From assembly GCF_001563475.1 (NCBI RefSeq), contig NZ_LPUT01000001.1, positions 534,306 through 598,305 of the forward strand: DNA of 64,000 nt, in the 5' to 3' direction. The translations under genes were made by a program, and so were the position numbers. The stretch is from Sporosarcina sp. HYO08. GTDB lineage: Bacteria; Bacillota; Bacilli; Bacillales_A; Planococcaceae. Below are positions 47,158 through 55,792 of the stretch, piece after piece; position 1 is the first letter of the stretch, and every line of letters begins with the position of its first letter. The notes beneath the pieces were generated by a model, which did not search any database, was not told where the DNA came from, and was given only the letters and a program-made list of their open reading frames with translations.

Positions 47158-47403
47158 TCGCCTGAATTCAGAAGGATGCGTCTGCCAAGCAAGACAACGC
47201 GGTTCATTCCACTGGCATAGCCTAAGTGGCAAACGGAGGGGGATTAAAAAATATACGCAATCCCTAGTAAAACACCCAACTTAACTAGCGAAGATGATCG
47301 TCAGTTCAGAAAAGTTCACTCTTTCTACCTTTTCTGATATATTGATGGAGACGATTGTCGAAAATAACAAACAAGAAAAGATATTCATTAGGGGGAAGCA
47401 ATT
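47158..47403. other. Intergenic region before the AhpD-like gene
   Basis: No gene seen. A hairpin CCACT...AGTGG (47208-47229 region) and a start-less ribosome-like element (GGAGGGGG) are present. A TGTCGAA sequence at 47356-47362 matches the 0A box but may be chance. Confidence 0.35.
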
Positions 47404-48060
47404 TTGAGCAGAGAAGAATTGTATAGGAAATCATATTTTAACCGCATTGGAGAATTAAGTGATCTTGTACCAGATGCTTTCAAGGCTTTTGTGCAGTTTG
47501 ACAAATTAGCCCTATCAGAGGGGAAGCTAACGAAAAAGTTAAAAGAATTAATTGCCATTGCGGTTGCGCATACAACAGGTTGTCCATATTGTATTGACGT
47601 TCATGTGACAGCAGCAAAATCAGAAAGTGTCACCAAAGAAGAAATGTCTGAAGCGATCCTGGTTGCGACAGCCTTAAAGGCAGGCTCCGCTCTTGCGCAT
47701 GGTGTGAATGCATTGAATGCTTACGATGAAAATGGGGAAGATGAATTATATAAAGCATCTTATTTTACGAGATTAAGAGAATTCTCAAAGCTAAATGGAG
47801 ATGTTTTTAAGGCATTTGTTGATTTTGACGCAAAGACAATGAAAGAAAGTATCTTGAGTGTAAAAGAGAAGGAATTGATTGCTGTTGCTGTTGCGCATAC
47901 AACGGGATGCCCGTACTGTATTGATATTCATACGAAGGGCGCAAAGGAAGCACACGCAACTAAGGAAGAAATAGCAGAATCGATTCTGGTGGCAACAGCA
48001 TTAAAAGCAGGTTCCGCTTTGGCTCATAGTGTGAATGCATTAAATGCATTTGATGCATAA
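47404..48060 (+). CDS. Tandem carboxymuconolactone decarboxylase/AhpD-like protein
   Basis: 218 residues made of two copies of one roughly 105-residue domain. Each has the peroxidase-type motif HTTGCPYCID-x-H (Cys60/Cys63 in the first copy, near 168/171 in the second) and ends LKAGSALAH-x-VNALNA(Y/F)D. AhpD-like CxxC proteins reduce peroxides or act in detoxification. Most bacterial homologues are single-domain and oligomeric, so this is an in-gene duplication. The TTG start follows AGGGGG. Confidence 0.9.
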   Translation: MSREELYRKSYFNRIGELSDLVPDAFKAFVQFDKLALSEGKLTKKLKELIAIAVAHTTGCPYCIDVHVTAAKSESVTKEEMSEAILVATALKAGSALAHGVNALNAYDENGEDELYKASYFTRLREFSKLNGDVFKAFVDFDAKTMKESILSVKEKELIAVAVAHTTGCPYCIDIHTKGAKEAHATKEEIAESILVATALKAGSALAHSVNALNAFDA

Positions 48061-48101
48061 AGAGATTTTTAGATCTAAGGTCTCTATCTTTTCATTAAAA
48101 T

Positions 48102-48117
48102 AGTGCCTGGCACCAAT
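48102..48117 (+). repeat. Copy of the AGTGCCTGGCACC repeat
   Basis: AGTGCCTGGCACCAATT matches the core of the repeat family seen at 5117-5213, 32489 and 50474. Confidence 0.6.
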
Positions 48118-48134
48118 TACGTGTAAGTGTAAAG

Positions 48135-48195
48135 TTAAAACAAAGTCATAATTGAGCGAACAGTTTCCATTCACTGTTCGCTTTTACGCTTATCA
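48135..48195. terminator. Terminator within copy 2 of the 57-bp repeat
   Basis: GCGAACAGT-TTCCATTC-ACTGTTCGC forms a 9-bp stem followed by TTTT on the plus strand. It also lies over the 3' end of the TatD gene on the minus strand. It is almost identical to 42257-42313. Confidence 0.8.
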
Positions 48196-48968
48196 CCAAG
48201 TTCCTTCAATTGATAAAAATCAATCGTGTTTTTCCTAACAATCGAATAAATATCTGTCTTCGCTCGTCCCTTTAATTTGGCAATTTCCTCAATCGATTTG
48301 TGCATCATAGACGGGTGAGTCTGCCTGCCTGTGAAAGGACCTTCAAATGGCCAAGGACCGTCTGTTTCAACCATCATCTGCTCGAGTGGGGACTTTTTGA
48401 CAAGCTCCCGAATCTCATTTTCATACAGTACATCCGGCGTGATGGAGATGTAGTAGCCATTCTGCATCATACGGTCAATTGTTTTCTCATCCCCTTTAAA
48501 CCAATGGAAATGCGCTTTTGCAATCGAATGCTTTTCAAGCAAGTCACAAACGACTGCTGCATCTTCGTATACCGCGTGCAGCACAAGCGGTTTTTGCCAA
48601 CTTTTCGATTTGACGATCAGTTCTTCCAGTAACTCCATATAAGGTCCAAGAGAAAGCCCGTATTCCCGGCGTAAATAATAGGGGAGTCCCACTTCACCGA
48701 CCGCAATCATTTCGTCCTGATGACGATCCATCCAGTGAATCAGTTCGCTCAGTTCTTTTTCATGTGGAAGAGGCTGTTCTGGATGAAAGCCATACGCGGG
48801 AAATACTTGCTCATAGCAAGCAGCAATTTCCTTTGTCGCTTGACACGATGTCAAATCCGTTGAAACAGCAATGAGCGCTTCAACGGATGGGTCGCCTTTA
48901 ATAATGGTCCTTACATCTCGTTCCTCGTATTGGTCCAGATGAATATGTGCGTCAATGATTTTTTTCAT
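48171..48968 (-). CDS. TatD-family metal-dependent hydrolase
   Basis: 265 residues. The TIM-barrel metal motifs DAHIHLD (residues 6-12), GEVGLPYY, LVLHAVYED, AHFHWFKG and VETDGPWP are present. TatD enzymes are 3'-5' nucleases or amidohydrolases; substrate here is not shown. The last codons (KRKSEQ) lie within a repeated sequence also found at 42257. It is 19 bp downstream of an isochorismatase-like gene on the same strand. Confidence 0.85.
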   Translation of the reverse strand: MKKIIDAHIHLDQYEERDVRTIIKGDPSVEALIAVSTDLTSCQATKEIAACYEQVFPAYGFHPEQPLPHEKELSELIHWMDRHQDEMIAVGEVGLPYYLRREYGLSLGPYMELLEELIVKSKSWQKPLVLHAVYEDAAVVCDLLEKHSIAKAHFHWFKGDEKTIDRMMQNGYYISITPDVLYENEIRELVKKSPLEQMMVETDGPWPFEGPFTGRQTHPSMMHKSIEEIAKLKGRAKTDIYSIVRKNTIDFYQLKELGDKRKSEQ

Positions 48969-48987
48969 TACGTTTGCTCCAATGAAC

Positions 48988-49527
48988 CTATTTAATAACC
49001 TTCAAGATCTGTTTAAACTCCTCCGCATCTGCGGTTTCCAGTAATTCATAAATGGCCATTTCAACACTTGTTCCAAGAATGCCAAGTGCTTTCATTTTTT
49101 CAAGCCCAAGCTGTTTATTTGCAAGGGTTCGGGAAGAGACGGCATCCTCAACGACTTGTACATTATAATTCAACTCTTTTAGCTCGGCAGCTGTCTGATA
49201 GACACATATATGCGTTTCGATGCCCGTAACAAGGACATTCTGTCTCTCCGTTGCTTTTAGCGCATCCATAAACGCCTCAGTTTTACAAGCACTAAACGTC
49301 ATTTTCGGAATCGGTTCAAGTCCTTCCAACTGCTGGGCGACTTCTTCCACGGTAGGGCCTAATCCTTCTGGATACTGCTCAAGCCAAATGATTGGAACGT
49401 CCAAAATCCGCAAGCAATTGATCAGTTTCCCCAGGTTTTCTATGATCGTCTCACTGTCATGCACGATCCTAGCCAATTTCCCTTGTACGTCTACGAGCAC
49501 AAACACCGTCTGATCTTTTGTGAACAT
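48988..49527 (-). CDS. Isochorismatase-family cysteine hydrolase
   Basis: 179 residues. The catalytic triad is visible as Asp13 (LVDVQGK), Lys75 (IPKMTFSA) and Cys108 (GIETHICVYQTA). Members hydrolyse nicotinamide, isochorismate or other amides, so the substrate is open. The start has an AAGGGGGC-type site. It is likely co-transcribed with the TatD gene. Confidence 0.88.
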   Translation of the reverse strand: MFTKDQTVFVLVDVQGKLARIVHDSETIIENLGKLINCLRILDVPIIWLEQYPEGLGPTVEEVAQQLEGLEPIPKMTFSACKTEAFMDALKATERQNVLVTGIETHICVYQTAAELKELNYNVQVVEDAVSSRTLANKQLGLEKMKALGILGTSVEMAIYELLETADAEEFKQILKVIK

Positions 49528-49559
49528 ATGAATTTCCAGCCCCCTTCATAGAATCATAA

Positions 49560-49940
49560 TTAAAGAGATAAATGATACAGTTTCAACCTGTCCAAATCCA
49601 ATATAAAGTTAAATGTCAATAATATATCTAATCCCAGAAGTCCGTTATGATCTTTCGGCAGAACTCCTACGTCAATTTCGATTTCTTTTGCAATAAATTC
49701 ATCAATTTGTATCTCATCCATTATTTTAGTGTAGAAAGGAACGGTTCCACCTATTCCGTATGCTTCATAAATAGTGTCCCCATTTTCATACGTTACACCT
49801 ATATTCTCTAATACATCCGGGCTAAAAACAGTGTGGGAGGATCCCGTATCAATAATGACATCATCAATTTGCATTGTTTTTCCCTGGTAGGTAACAATTA
49901 GTGTGGTTGTAATAAGTTGTCCATCGAATGCAATTTTCAT
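49560..49940 (-). CDS. Retropepsin-like aspartic protease
   Basis: 126 residues. The IIDTGSSHTVF motif (Asp31) and a second hydrophobic-Gly-hydrophobic-Asp motif, HNGLLGLDILLTFNFILDL, mark a retroviral-type aspartic protease fold, active as a dimer. No signal peptide is seen. Its start overlaps the stop of the 82-residue gene by 4 nt. Bacterial members are poorly studied. Confidence 0.8.
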   Translation of the reverse strand: MKIAFDGQLITTTLIVTYQGKTMQIDDVIIDTGSSHTVFSPDVLENIGVTYENGDTIYEAYGIGGTVPFYTKIMDEIQIDEFIAKEIEIDVGVLPKDHNGLLGLDILLTFNFILDLDRLKLYHLSL

Positions 49941-50185
49941 TGAATTCGTCTCACTCTCATCATTGGATCTTTTCGAATGTGAATAACAAATTCCTCATTC
50001 GATGTATGATAAACAGCATTTCCAGGCCCGGCTTTGAAAAACTCTTTATTTGCATCTTCATCCGAAATCGAACGAATGGGTGCTACTTCATCAATGATTT
50101 TCATGTTATCTTTTTCATGATAGCTAAGGATTGATACTAAAACAAACTGATTAGGAAATAACTCCCTAACCTCCTGCCACTTCAT
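49937..50185 (-). CDS. Hypothetical 82-residue partner of the protease gene
   Basis: It begins MKWQEVRELFPNQFVLVSIL and is a compact alpha/beta protein with a basic tail (HIRKDPMMRVRRIQ). It is coupled to the retropepsin-like gene (ATGA overlap) and precedes it, suggesting a working pair. An AAAGGAGTGATG site precedes the start. No family recognised with confidence. Confidence 0.72.
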   Translation of the reverse strand: MKWQEVRELFPNQFVLVSILSYHEKDNMKIIDEVAPIRSISDEDANKEFFKAGPGNAVYHTSNEEFVIHIRKDPMMRVRRIQ

Positions 50186-50440
50186 ATTTTCATCACTCCT
50201 TTACCTATATTATAAGTGATTAAAAGCTGCATATCATCACTCTCCGCTTCGAGTTAGAACTTTTTCCTAAGGATTTGATCATTAATTTTGGTGATGCCGC
50301 ATGCGTTGTTAAAGAAAGTTGATCATATCTTTGAACTTGAATGAACCTTGACTTCATCATAGCACTTCACATAGAAATACGGAACTGTTAACAGAATAGA
50401 GTGTCAATTGATGCTTTATTTTCTTTAAAAGTAAAATCTG

Positions 50441-50464
50441 TTGACTTATTTACTTAATAGTAAA
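50441..50464. promoter_or_regulatory. Promoter-like -35 overlapping a 16-bp palindrome
   Basis: TTGACT followed by TTTACT-TAAT-AGTAAA resembles operators of MarR/HxlR-type repressors. No clear -10 was found at the right distance. It lies upstream of the small basic protein and the nitronate monooxygenase-like gene. Confidence 0.3.
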
Positions 50465-50473
50465 CAAAAAAAC

Positions 50474-50497
50474 GATGCCAGGCACCAATTCTAGAAC
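50474..50497 (-). repeat. Copy of the TTCTAGAA...GTGCCTGGCA repeat
   Basis: Reverse-strand reading gives GTTCTAGAATTGGTGCCTGGCA, the same family as 5117 and 32489 but with three extra bases. Confidence 0.6.
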
Positions 50498-50611
50498 GTC
50501 TGTCCAATTGCAAAAGAGGAAAATTTACCCTTCATATGGAAATGGAGTGTAGATGCCCCTACATCCGATCATCCGTAAAGACTACTGATCGTGCAGAAAG
50601 AAGGTGGCAGT

Positions 50612-50779
50612 TTGTTTAAGCAGAAGCGGAAAGCGCGAAGGAAGAAAAATAATGAGCCCTATACAATCGGTGATTTTATTGTTGATGTCTTGTTCTGGAT
50701 TCCGGAATTATTATTCCTACCTTTTCGTTTATTGTTTTACGGCATTAGAGCTATGATACGCGGTATTCTGGACTGGTAA
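50612..50779 (+). CDS. Small basic membrane-associated protein
   Basis: 55 residues. It has a strongly basic head (MFKQKRKARRKKN), then a hydrophobic segment VDVLFWIPELLFLPFRLLFY. TTG at 50612 after AAGGTGG is preferred to GTG at 50591. Function unknown. Confidence 0.6.
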   Translation: MFKQKRKARRKKNNEPYTIGDFIVDVLFWIPELLFLPFRLLFYGIRAMIRGILDW

Positions 50780-50822
50780 GCTGCAAATTTATGAGACTAT
50801 CTATGGAATGGGGGAAATACAT

Positions 50823-51794
50823 ATGTCAAAAATTCCAACAGTACTTCAAAATTTAAGAATCCCTGCAATCGGCGCACCGATGTTCATTATTAGCAATCCA
50901 AAATTAGTTATTGCGCAATGTAAAGCAGGAATCGTCGGATCCATGCCTGCATTAAATGCCAGACCCGCGTCATTACTCGATGAATGGCTCGCAGAGATTA
51001 CAGAAGAGCTTGCGGATTATAATGCCAAAAATCCAGATTGGCCAGCTGCGCCCTTTGCGATTAATCAAATTGTTCATAGGTCCAATAAACGGTTAGAACA
51101 GGATATGGAACTGTGCGTGAAGTATAAAGTTCCGATTATCATTTCATCTTTAGGCGCCCGTGAGGAAATATACGACGCGGCACATAGCTACGGCGGAATT
51201 GTACTGCACGACGTTATCAATAATAGGTTCGCACAGAAAGCGATCGACAAAGGGGCAGACGGCTTAATTGCGGTAGCGGCGGGTGCCGGCGGTCATGCTG
51301 GGGTGAAAAGCCCTTTTGCGTTGATCCAAGAAATTCGGCAATGGTTCGACGGGCCGCTTGCTTTGTCCGGTTCCATTGCGACAGGCGGTGCGATCCTGGC
51401 TGCCGAAGCGATGGGGGCTGACTTTGCATATATTGGCTCACCATTTATCGCCACACATGAAGCGAATGCATCCGAAGCCTATAAAAGAGCAATCGTTGAC
51501 GGCACTTCTGACGATATCGTCTACAGCAATCTATTCACCGGCGTACATGGGAACTATTTGAAGCCATCCATCCGAGCAGCAGGACTAGATCCCGACAATC
51601 TTCCAGAAAGCGACCCGTCCAAGATGAATTTTGGAGAACAGCGCTCCAAAGCATGGAAGGATATTTGGGGAAGTGGACAAGGGATTGGTGCTGTAAAAGC
51701 TGTGATGGGGGCGGCGGAATATGTGGGTCAGCTTGAACAGGAATATGTTGAAGCGAGGGAGCGACTTAGGTTAGTAACCAACGCAATACAGTAA
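50823..51794 (+). CDS. Nitronate monooxygenase (NPD-like FMN enzyme)
   Basis: 323 residues forming an FMN TIM barrel. IPAIGAPMFIISNPKL at the N-terminus, AAGAGGHAG in the phosphate-binding loop and LSGSIATGGAILAAEAMGADF match 2-nitropropane dioxygenase-like proteins. It oxidises alkyl nitronates in studied members. ATG at 50823 follows GGGGGA; the in-frame ATG at 50808 has no site. Confidence 0.9.
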   Translation: MSKIPTVLQNLRIPAIGAPMFIISNPKLVIAQCKAGIVGSMPALNARPASLLDEWLAEITEELADYNAKNPDWPAAPFAINQIVHRSNKRLEQDMELCVKYKVPIIISSLGAREEIYDAAHSYGGIVLHDVINNRFAQKAIDKGADGLIAVAAGAGGHAGVKSPFALIQEIRQWFDGPLALSGSIATGGAILAAEAMGADFAYIGSPFIATHEANASEAYKRAIVDGTSDDIVYSNLFTGVHGNYLKPSIRAAGLDPDNLPESDPSKMNFGEQRSKAWKDIWGSGQGIGAVKAVMGAAEYVGQLEQEYVEARERLRLVTNAIQ

Positions 51795-52256
51795 TCAGTA
51801 ATTATTCATCTAGTCGTTACAATGCCTTAGAAAAAGATTTGGAACAAGAGTGGGACAAGTTATTCAAAGAGACTTTCTTGTTGTATGAGTGACGTAGCGT
51901 GCCACGCGATAGGCATTTTTGGGGAAATAAAACAAAAAATCCTCTCAGGAACGGATGTTCTTGAAGATGTAATGATAGAAGAATGTCACAGGAGTACTTA
52001 GCGTTTGTACAGTGTTGGTCTGTATGGATGCTAGGTACTTTTCTTTTTAATTGGTTATGTTCACAGTCTCCGCAGTGAAGCCGAATAGTTATGTAGGCAT
52101 TTTGTGTTGAACCTTATGGAATAGACTGCCTCTTATCATAGATAGAAAATGAGGAAGTCACTTACTATACTCGTTCACTCATAGTACAATCTACTTATAG
52201 CAATTTGGTAGAGAGCTATATTCAGGCGTGGAAGAAAGCTTGGTTTGGAGGAGACT
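51795..52256. other. Intergenic region with a long hairpin
   Basis: No gene seen. AGTACTTAGC (51992-52001) pairs, with one G-T, with GCTAGGTACT (52030-52039), followed by TTTCTTTTT. This could be a terminator with a long loop or part of a small RNA. Confidence 0.4.
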
Positions 52257-53258
52257 ATGAAAAAGTTAGCAATTGTCATCAGCAGCGTTTGTTTTTTATT
52301 AATGGGTTGCGGTAATAGCACATTTGACAAGGCGATAGAGCAGTCTAAGCTGGCTTTGGCGAATGGGGAGTTCGAAAAAGCATTGTCATTATCAGAATTA
52401 GCCCTAGAGGAAAAACCAAAGGATGAGGAAGCGAAAGCACTTTACACAGTGTTGACGGCTTTTGATGAAGTAAAAGATGCATTTAATCGTTCTGATTGGG
52501 AAGAAACAGTGAAAAAGATTGATGCATTAAACGACCAGAAGAACTTACCCGGGGTTCTCAAAAAAGAATTGAAGGCGATTGAAAAAGATGTCCGGGGAAA
52601 TATTGAACAACAAAGTACAGTAGCGAATCAGATCAAAGCGATAGAAAATCTGATCGGTGAAAAGAAATTGGACGAGGCAAAAGAACTTCTCGATCAACTG
52701 CAGAATGATGAAACATTAAAAGAAGGTTTGGCGGCTCATTCTGAAGTGATTCACGCGTTATCAAACAATATCCACACTAACTTACAAAAACAATCTGAAG
52801 AACAGGTGGCAAAAGCAAAAGAAGAAGCCGCTGTTGCAAAGGAAACAGCTACAAAGGCAAAAGAAGAGGCATCCAAAGCCAAAAAGAGCCAATCAGCAAA
52901 CCAAAAGTATCAGTACCTTCGAAAATTGGACGGAATTGAGGCAGGCCTAAGTGATTTGGCGTATTTATACGCGAATGGGATCACCGCGGAAATGAAAGAG
53001 GCCGAAGCAGAAGTGTATAAAAGATGGGATGATGCGCTAAATGAAATTTACGGCGTTCTAAAATCCCAACTTTCAAAGAATGAGATGGATCTTTTGCGGG
53101 GTGAACAAAGAGATTGGATTTTATATAGAGACTATGAAGCGGAAAAGGCAGCTTCGGCATTTGAAGGCGGAACGTTTGCAGGGGTCCAATATTTGAGTAC
53201 TTTGGGGGAACTAACGAAGAAGAGATGCTATCAGTTGGTTGAGCTTTATATGAAGTGA
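52257..53258 (+). CDS. Lipoprotein with C-terminal LprI-like (DUF1311) domain
   Basis: 333 residues. A lipoprotein signal ends LLMGC (Cys18). A helical, TPR-like middle (about 20-180) and an Ala/Lys/Glu-rich coiled coil (about 180-215) lead to a C-terminal domain with the LRGEQRDWILYRD motif of the LprI/DUF1311 lysozyme-inhibitor-like family. It is anchored outside the membrane. ATG at 52257 follows GGAGGAG. Inhibitor function is inferred from the domain name only. Confidence 0.78.
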   Translation: MKKLAIVISSVCFLLMGCGNSTFDKAIEQSKLALANGEFEKALSLSELALEEKPKDEEAKALYTVLTAFDEVKDAFNRSDWEETVKKIDALNDQKNLPGVLKKELKAIEKDVRGNIEQQSTVANQIKAIENLIGEKKLDEAKELLDQLQNDETLKEGLAAHSEVIHALSNNIHTNLQKQSEEQVAKAKEEAAVAKETATKAKEEASKAKKSQSANQKYQYLRKLDGIEAGLSDLAYLYANGITAEMKEAEAEVYKRWDDALNEIYGVLKSQLSKNEMDLLRGEQRDWILYRDYEAEKAASAFEGGTFAGVQYLSTLGELTKKRCYQLVELYMK

Positions 53259-53294
53259 GCATTCCTTGAGTTGTGGAAATATTCACTAAGTAAG

Positions 53295-53333
53295 GCCCGG
53301 GAAATGGTTTGGCCATTCCCCGGGCAATTTTTT
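53295..53333 (+). terminator. Terminator after the lipoprotein gene
   Basis: GCCCGGGAAATGG (53295-53307) pairs with CCATTCCCCGGGC (53313-53325), with a T-run. Confidence 0.85.
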
Positions 53334-53623
53334 TATTCGACAGAAATACCAATCTGCCTGTGTTTTATCACGCGAAATAAAGTGAAAAACAGTGAATGCG
53401 AACGAAAGGGAGAGGTTTATTTCGGTGAAATAATTTAGCAACTTGAATTCACATTCTAATTCTTGGTAGTGAGGTATGTTTTGAAGTAGATCATCTAAAC
53501 GCCTACAGTGCCTTCGTGTTTCGATGAGTTGTATTCTATCAGAACTTATCCTATGGTTAAATATAATGAGCCTTTCCACTAATGGGGAGGTCGCTAGACT
53601 AAATAATTAAAACAGTAGGTGTC
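53334..53623. other. Intergenic region, no gene seen
   Basis: A 97-codon minus-strand frame lies at 53286-53579, but it starts at a GTG without ribosome site and runs through the terminator. It is not supported as a gene. Confidence 0.45.
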
Positions 53624-55555
53624 ATGATGATTATATATGAGTCTACCAAAGAGCAATTTGTTGATGACATTGTAAATGAAGTGCTAATTGACCGTCTGTA
53701 CAACTCCTATCAGGAAAAAATAGGGCGTACATCTAAAAATGAAATTCGTTCATGGGAGAATTCGTTGCAAAGAATGTCTAATGTCATGCAAGACGATGAA
53801 ATTCCTAATGACGCTGCCGTTGCGATCGAGTTTAATATTCCCAACACATCCAAGAGAGTGGATTTTCTTATTGCGGGAAATGATGGCAACCAAGATCATG
53901 TTGTCATTGTGGAATTAAAGCAATGGGAAAGCGTTGAAAAAATCGCCACAAGAGACGGTATTGTGAAAACGTATGTAGGCAGTGCCAATCGTGAAGTCAC
54001 ACATCCATCCTATCAAGCTTGGTCTTACGCTGCCCTTATCGAAGACTTTAATGAGAATGTGCAACAACAAGAAATTCAACTAAAGCCTTGTGCGTATTTA
54101 CATAACTATCGAAAAGCTGAAAACGATCCTTTAACAGATGAACATTATAAAGATCATCTGGAAAAAGCACCTGTGTTTACTAAAGGTGAAATTCAAAAAC
54201 TTCGAGCATTTATTAAGAAGTTTATCCGAAAAGGAGATCAGAACCAGTTAATTTATCAAATTGAAAACGGAAGAATTCGTCCTTCAAAATCTTTGCAAGA
54301 TGCTTTAAACAATATGTTAAAAGGAAACGAAGAGTTCATTATGATTGATGAACAAAAAGTGTTTTTTGAAGAAGCGCTGCATCTGGCAACTGAGGCATTA
54401 AAGACTGACACAAAGCAAGTCATGATCGTTGAAGGGGGTCCGGGGACAGGGAAATCTGTGTTGGCGATTAATTTATTAGTGAAATTAATTGATCAAGGAC
54501 TTGTCACAATGTACGTGACAAAAAACGCTGCGCCCCGAAACATTTATTCTACTAAGCTAAAGGGTGATTTTAAGAAATCGCATATCGATAATCTCTTTAA
54601 AGGATCAGGTAGCTTTACCGAGGTAGAAGATAATGAATTTGACGTGCTGATCATAGATGAAGCGCATCGGCTAAACGAAAAATCTGGCCTGTTTCGCAAC
54701 AAAGGCGAAAATCAAGTGAAGGAATTAATAAAAGGGTCGAAATTCACCTTGTTTTTCATTGACGAAAATCAAAAAGTGACGTTGAGCGATATCGGCAGTG
54801 TAGATTTGATTAAACAGTATGCAACTGAATATAATGCCGAAATCATTTCCTGCCAACTGACATCCCAATTCCGCTGCGACGGATCGGATGGCTATATTGC
54901 ATGGTTAGATGATGTACTGCAAATTAGGAATACGGCGAACATGCATGATTTAGGGATGGATTATGATATCCGGCTATATGATGATCCGAATGAAATGCTT
55001 GCAGAAATTGAAAAGCTCAATCGAAAAAACAATAAATCCCGTGTAATGGCGGGCTATTGTTGGGAATGGCCAAAGAAAAATCGTCAGGATGTAAATCATC
55101 ATGACATTACAATTCCAGAACATAACTTTGGGATCAGCTGGAATATCGAAAATACGTGGGCCATTGAAAACTCCTCTGTTAGAGAAGCTGGCTGTATTCA
55201 CACCGCACAAGGTTTGGAATTCGACTATGTGGGGGTCATTATTGGTGATGATTTGCGATATGAGAATGGTGAGATCATCACAGATCACACCAAACGCGCC
55301 AAAACCGATCAATCATTACGGGGAATAAAAGGGATTGCCAAGAAAGATCCCGAGGAAGCGCAGTTACTAGCTGATCCCATTATTCGGAATACTTATCGGA
55401 CCTTAATGACTCGTGGACAGAAGGGCTGCTTTGTTTACTGTACGGATTCTGCATTGCAGGTTTACTTAAAAGAGAGATTGGAGAAGGTGACTTATTATCG
55501 AAGAAAAAGAGAGGAATCATTGTATTTGGTGGATGAGGGGGAAGAATATAGATGA
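53624..55555 (+). CDS. DUF2075-type helicase with N-terminal nuclease-like domain
   Basis: 643 residues. The N-terminal part has a PD-(D/E)XK-like arrangement (RVDFLIAG near 78-85, VVIVELKQW near 93-101). The motor domain has Walker A GGPGTGKS near 269-276, Walker B VLIIDEAHR near 340, FFIDENQKV, the SQFRC motif and AGCIHTAQGLEFDYVGVIIG (motif V/VI). It is an SF1-like ATPase. Related DUF2075 proteins are often in defence islands. Start at the ATG at 53624 or the next codon; no strong ribosome site is seen. Confidence 0.82.
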   Translation: MMIIYESTKEQFVDDIVNEVLIDRLYNSYQEKIGRTSKNEIRSWENSLQRMSNVMQDDEIPNDAAVAIEFNIPNTSKRVDFLIAGNDGNQDHVVIVELKQWESVEKIATRDGIVKTYVGSANREVTHPSYQAWSYAALIEDFNENVQQQEIQLKPCAYLHNYRKAENDPLTDEHYKDHLEKAPVFTKGEIQKLRAFIKKFIRKGDQNQLIYQIENGRIRPSKSLQDALNNMLKGNEEFIMIDEQKVFFEEALHLATEALKTDTKQVMIVEGGPGTGKSVLAINLLVKLIDQGLVTMYVTKNAAPRNIYSTKLKGDFKKSHIDNLFKGSGSFTEVEDNEFDVLIIDEAHRLNEKSGLFRNKGENQVKELIKGSKFTLFFIDENQKVTLSDIGSVDLIKQYATEYNAEIISCQLTSQFRCDGSDGYIAWLDDVLQIRNTANMHDLGMDYDIRLYDDPNEMLAEIEKLNRKNNKSRVMAGYCWEWPKKNRQDVNHHDITIPEHNFGISWNIENTWAIENSSVREAGCIHTAQGLEFDYVGVIIGDDLRYENGEIITDHTKRAKTDQSLRGIKGIAKKDPEEAQLLADPIIRNTYRTLMTRGQKGCFVYCTDSALQVYLKERLEKVTYYRRKREESLYLVDEGEEYR

Positions 55556-55597
55556 TTCCGTCGCATTCTCGTAATTAGATGCACTGTTACTTTGAAC

Positions 55598-55741
55598 GGT
55601 GCCTGTGGGATATACATTTATAACAATTCAGTCCGTTGTATGCAGATTCGAGAAGTGGTTAATAAATGCCATCAGTACAATTTTTTATGCAATTGTAGTG
55701 TATTGTCGGAATAGTTTCTTACACAGGCACCTTAAATTTTT
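55598..55741. repeat. Inverted GGTGCCTGTG pair
   Basis: GGTGCCTGTG (55598-55607) and CACAGGCACC (55732-55741) are perfect inverted copies 124 bp apart. This is a variant of the dispersed repeat; a further single copy, GGTGCCTGTAGG, lies near 61460. Confidence 0.55.
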
Positions 55742-55792
55742 TAAATTTTTTATGAGAGCAGCCTCATCCCTGAAACTGCTGATCGGAAACGC

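Larger units (their letters stand above)
50186..50590. other. Intergenic region with palindromic operator-like site and repeat
   Basis: No gene seen. It contains TTGACT (50441-50446), the perfect palindrome TTTACTTAATAGTAAA (50449-50464) and a copy of the GCCTGGCA repeat (50474-50497). Confidence 0.5.

Noticed and set aside
47356..47362. 0A-box match upstream of the AhpD-like gene
   Set aside because: A 7-mer occurs several times by chance in a window of this size, and there is no contextual support for sporulation control.
53286..53579. 97-codon minus-strand frame
   Set aside because: It starts at GTG with no ribosome site, runs through a strong terminator and has no recognisable motif.
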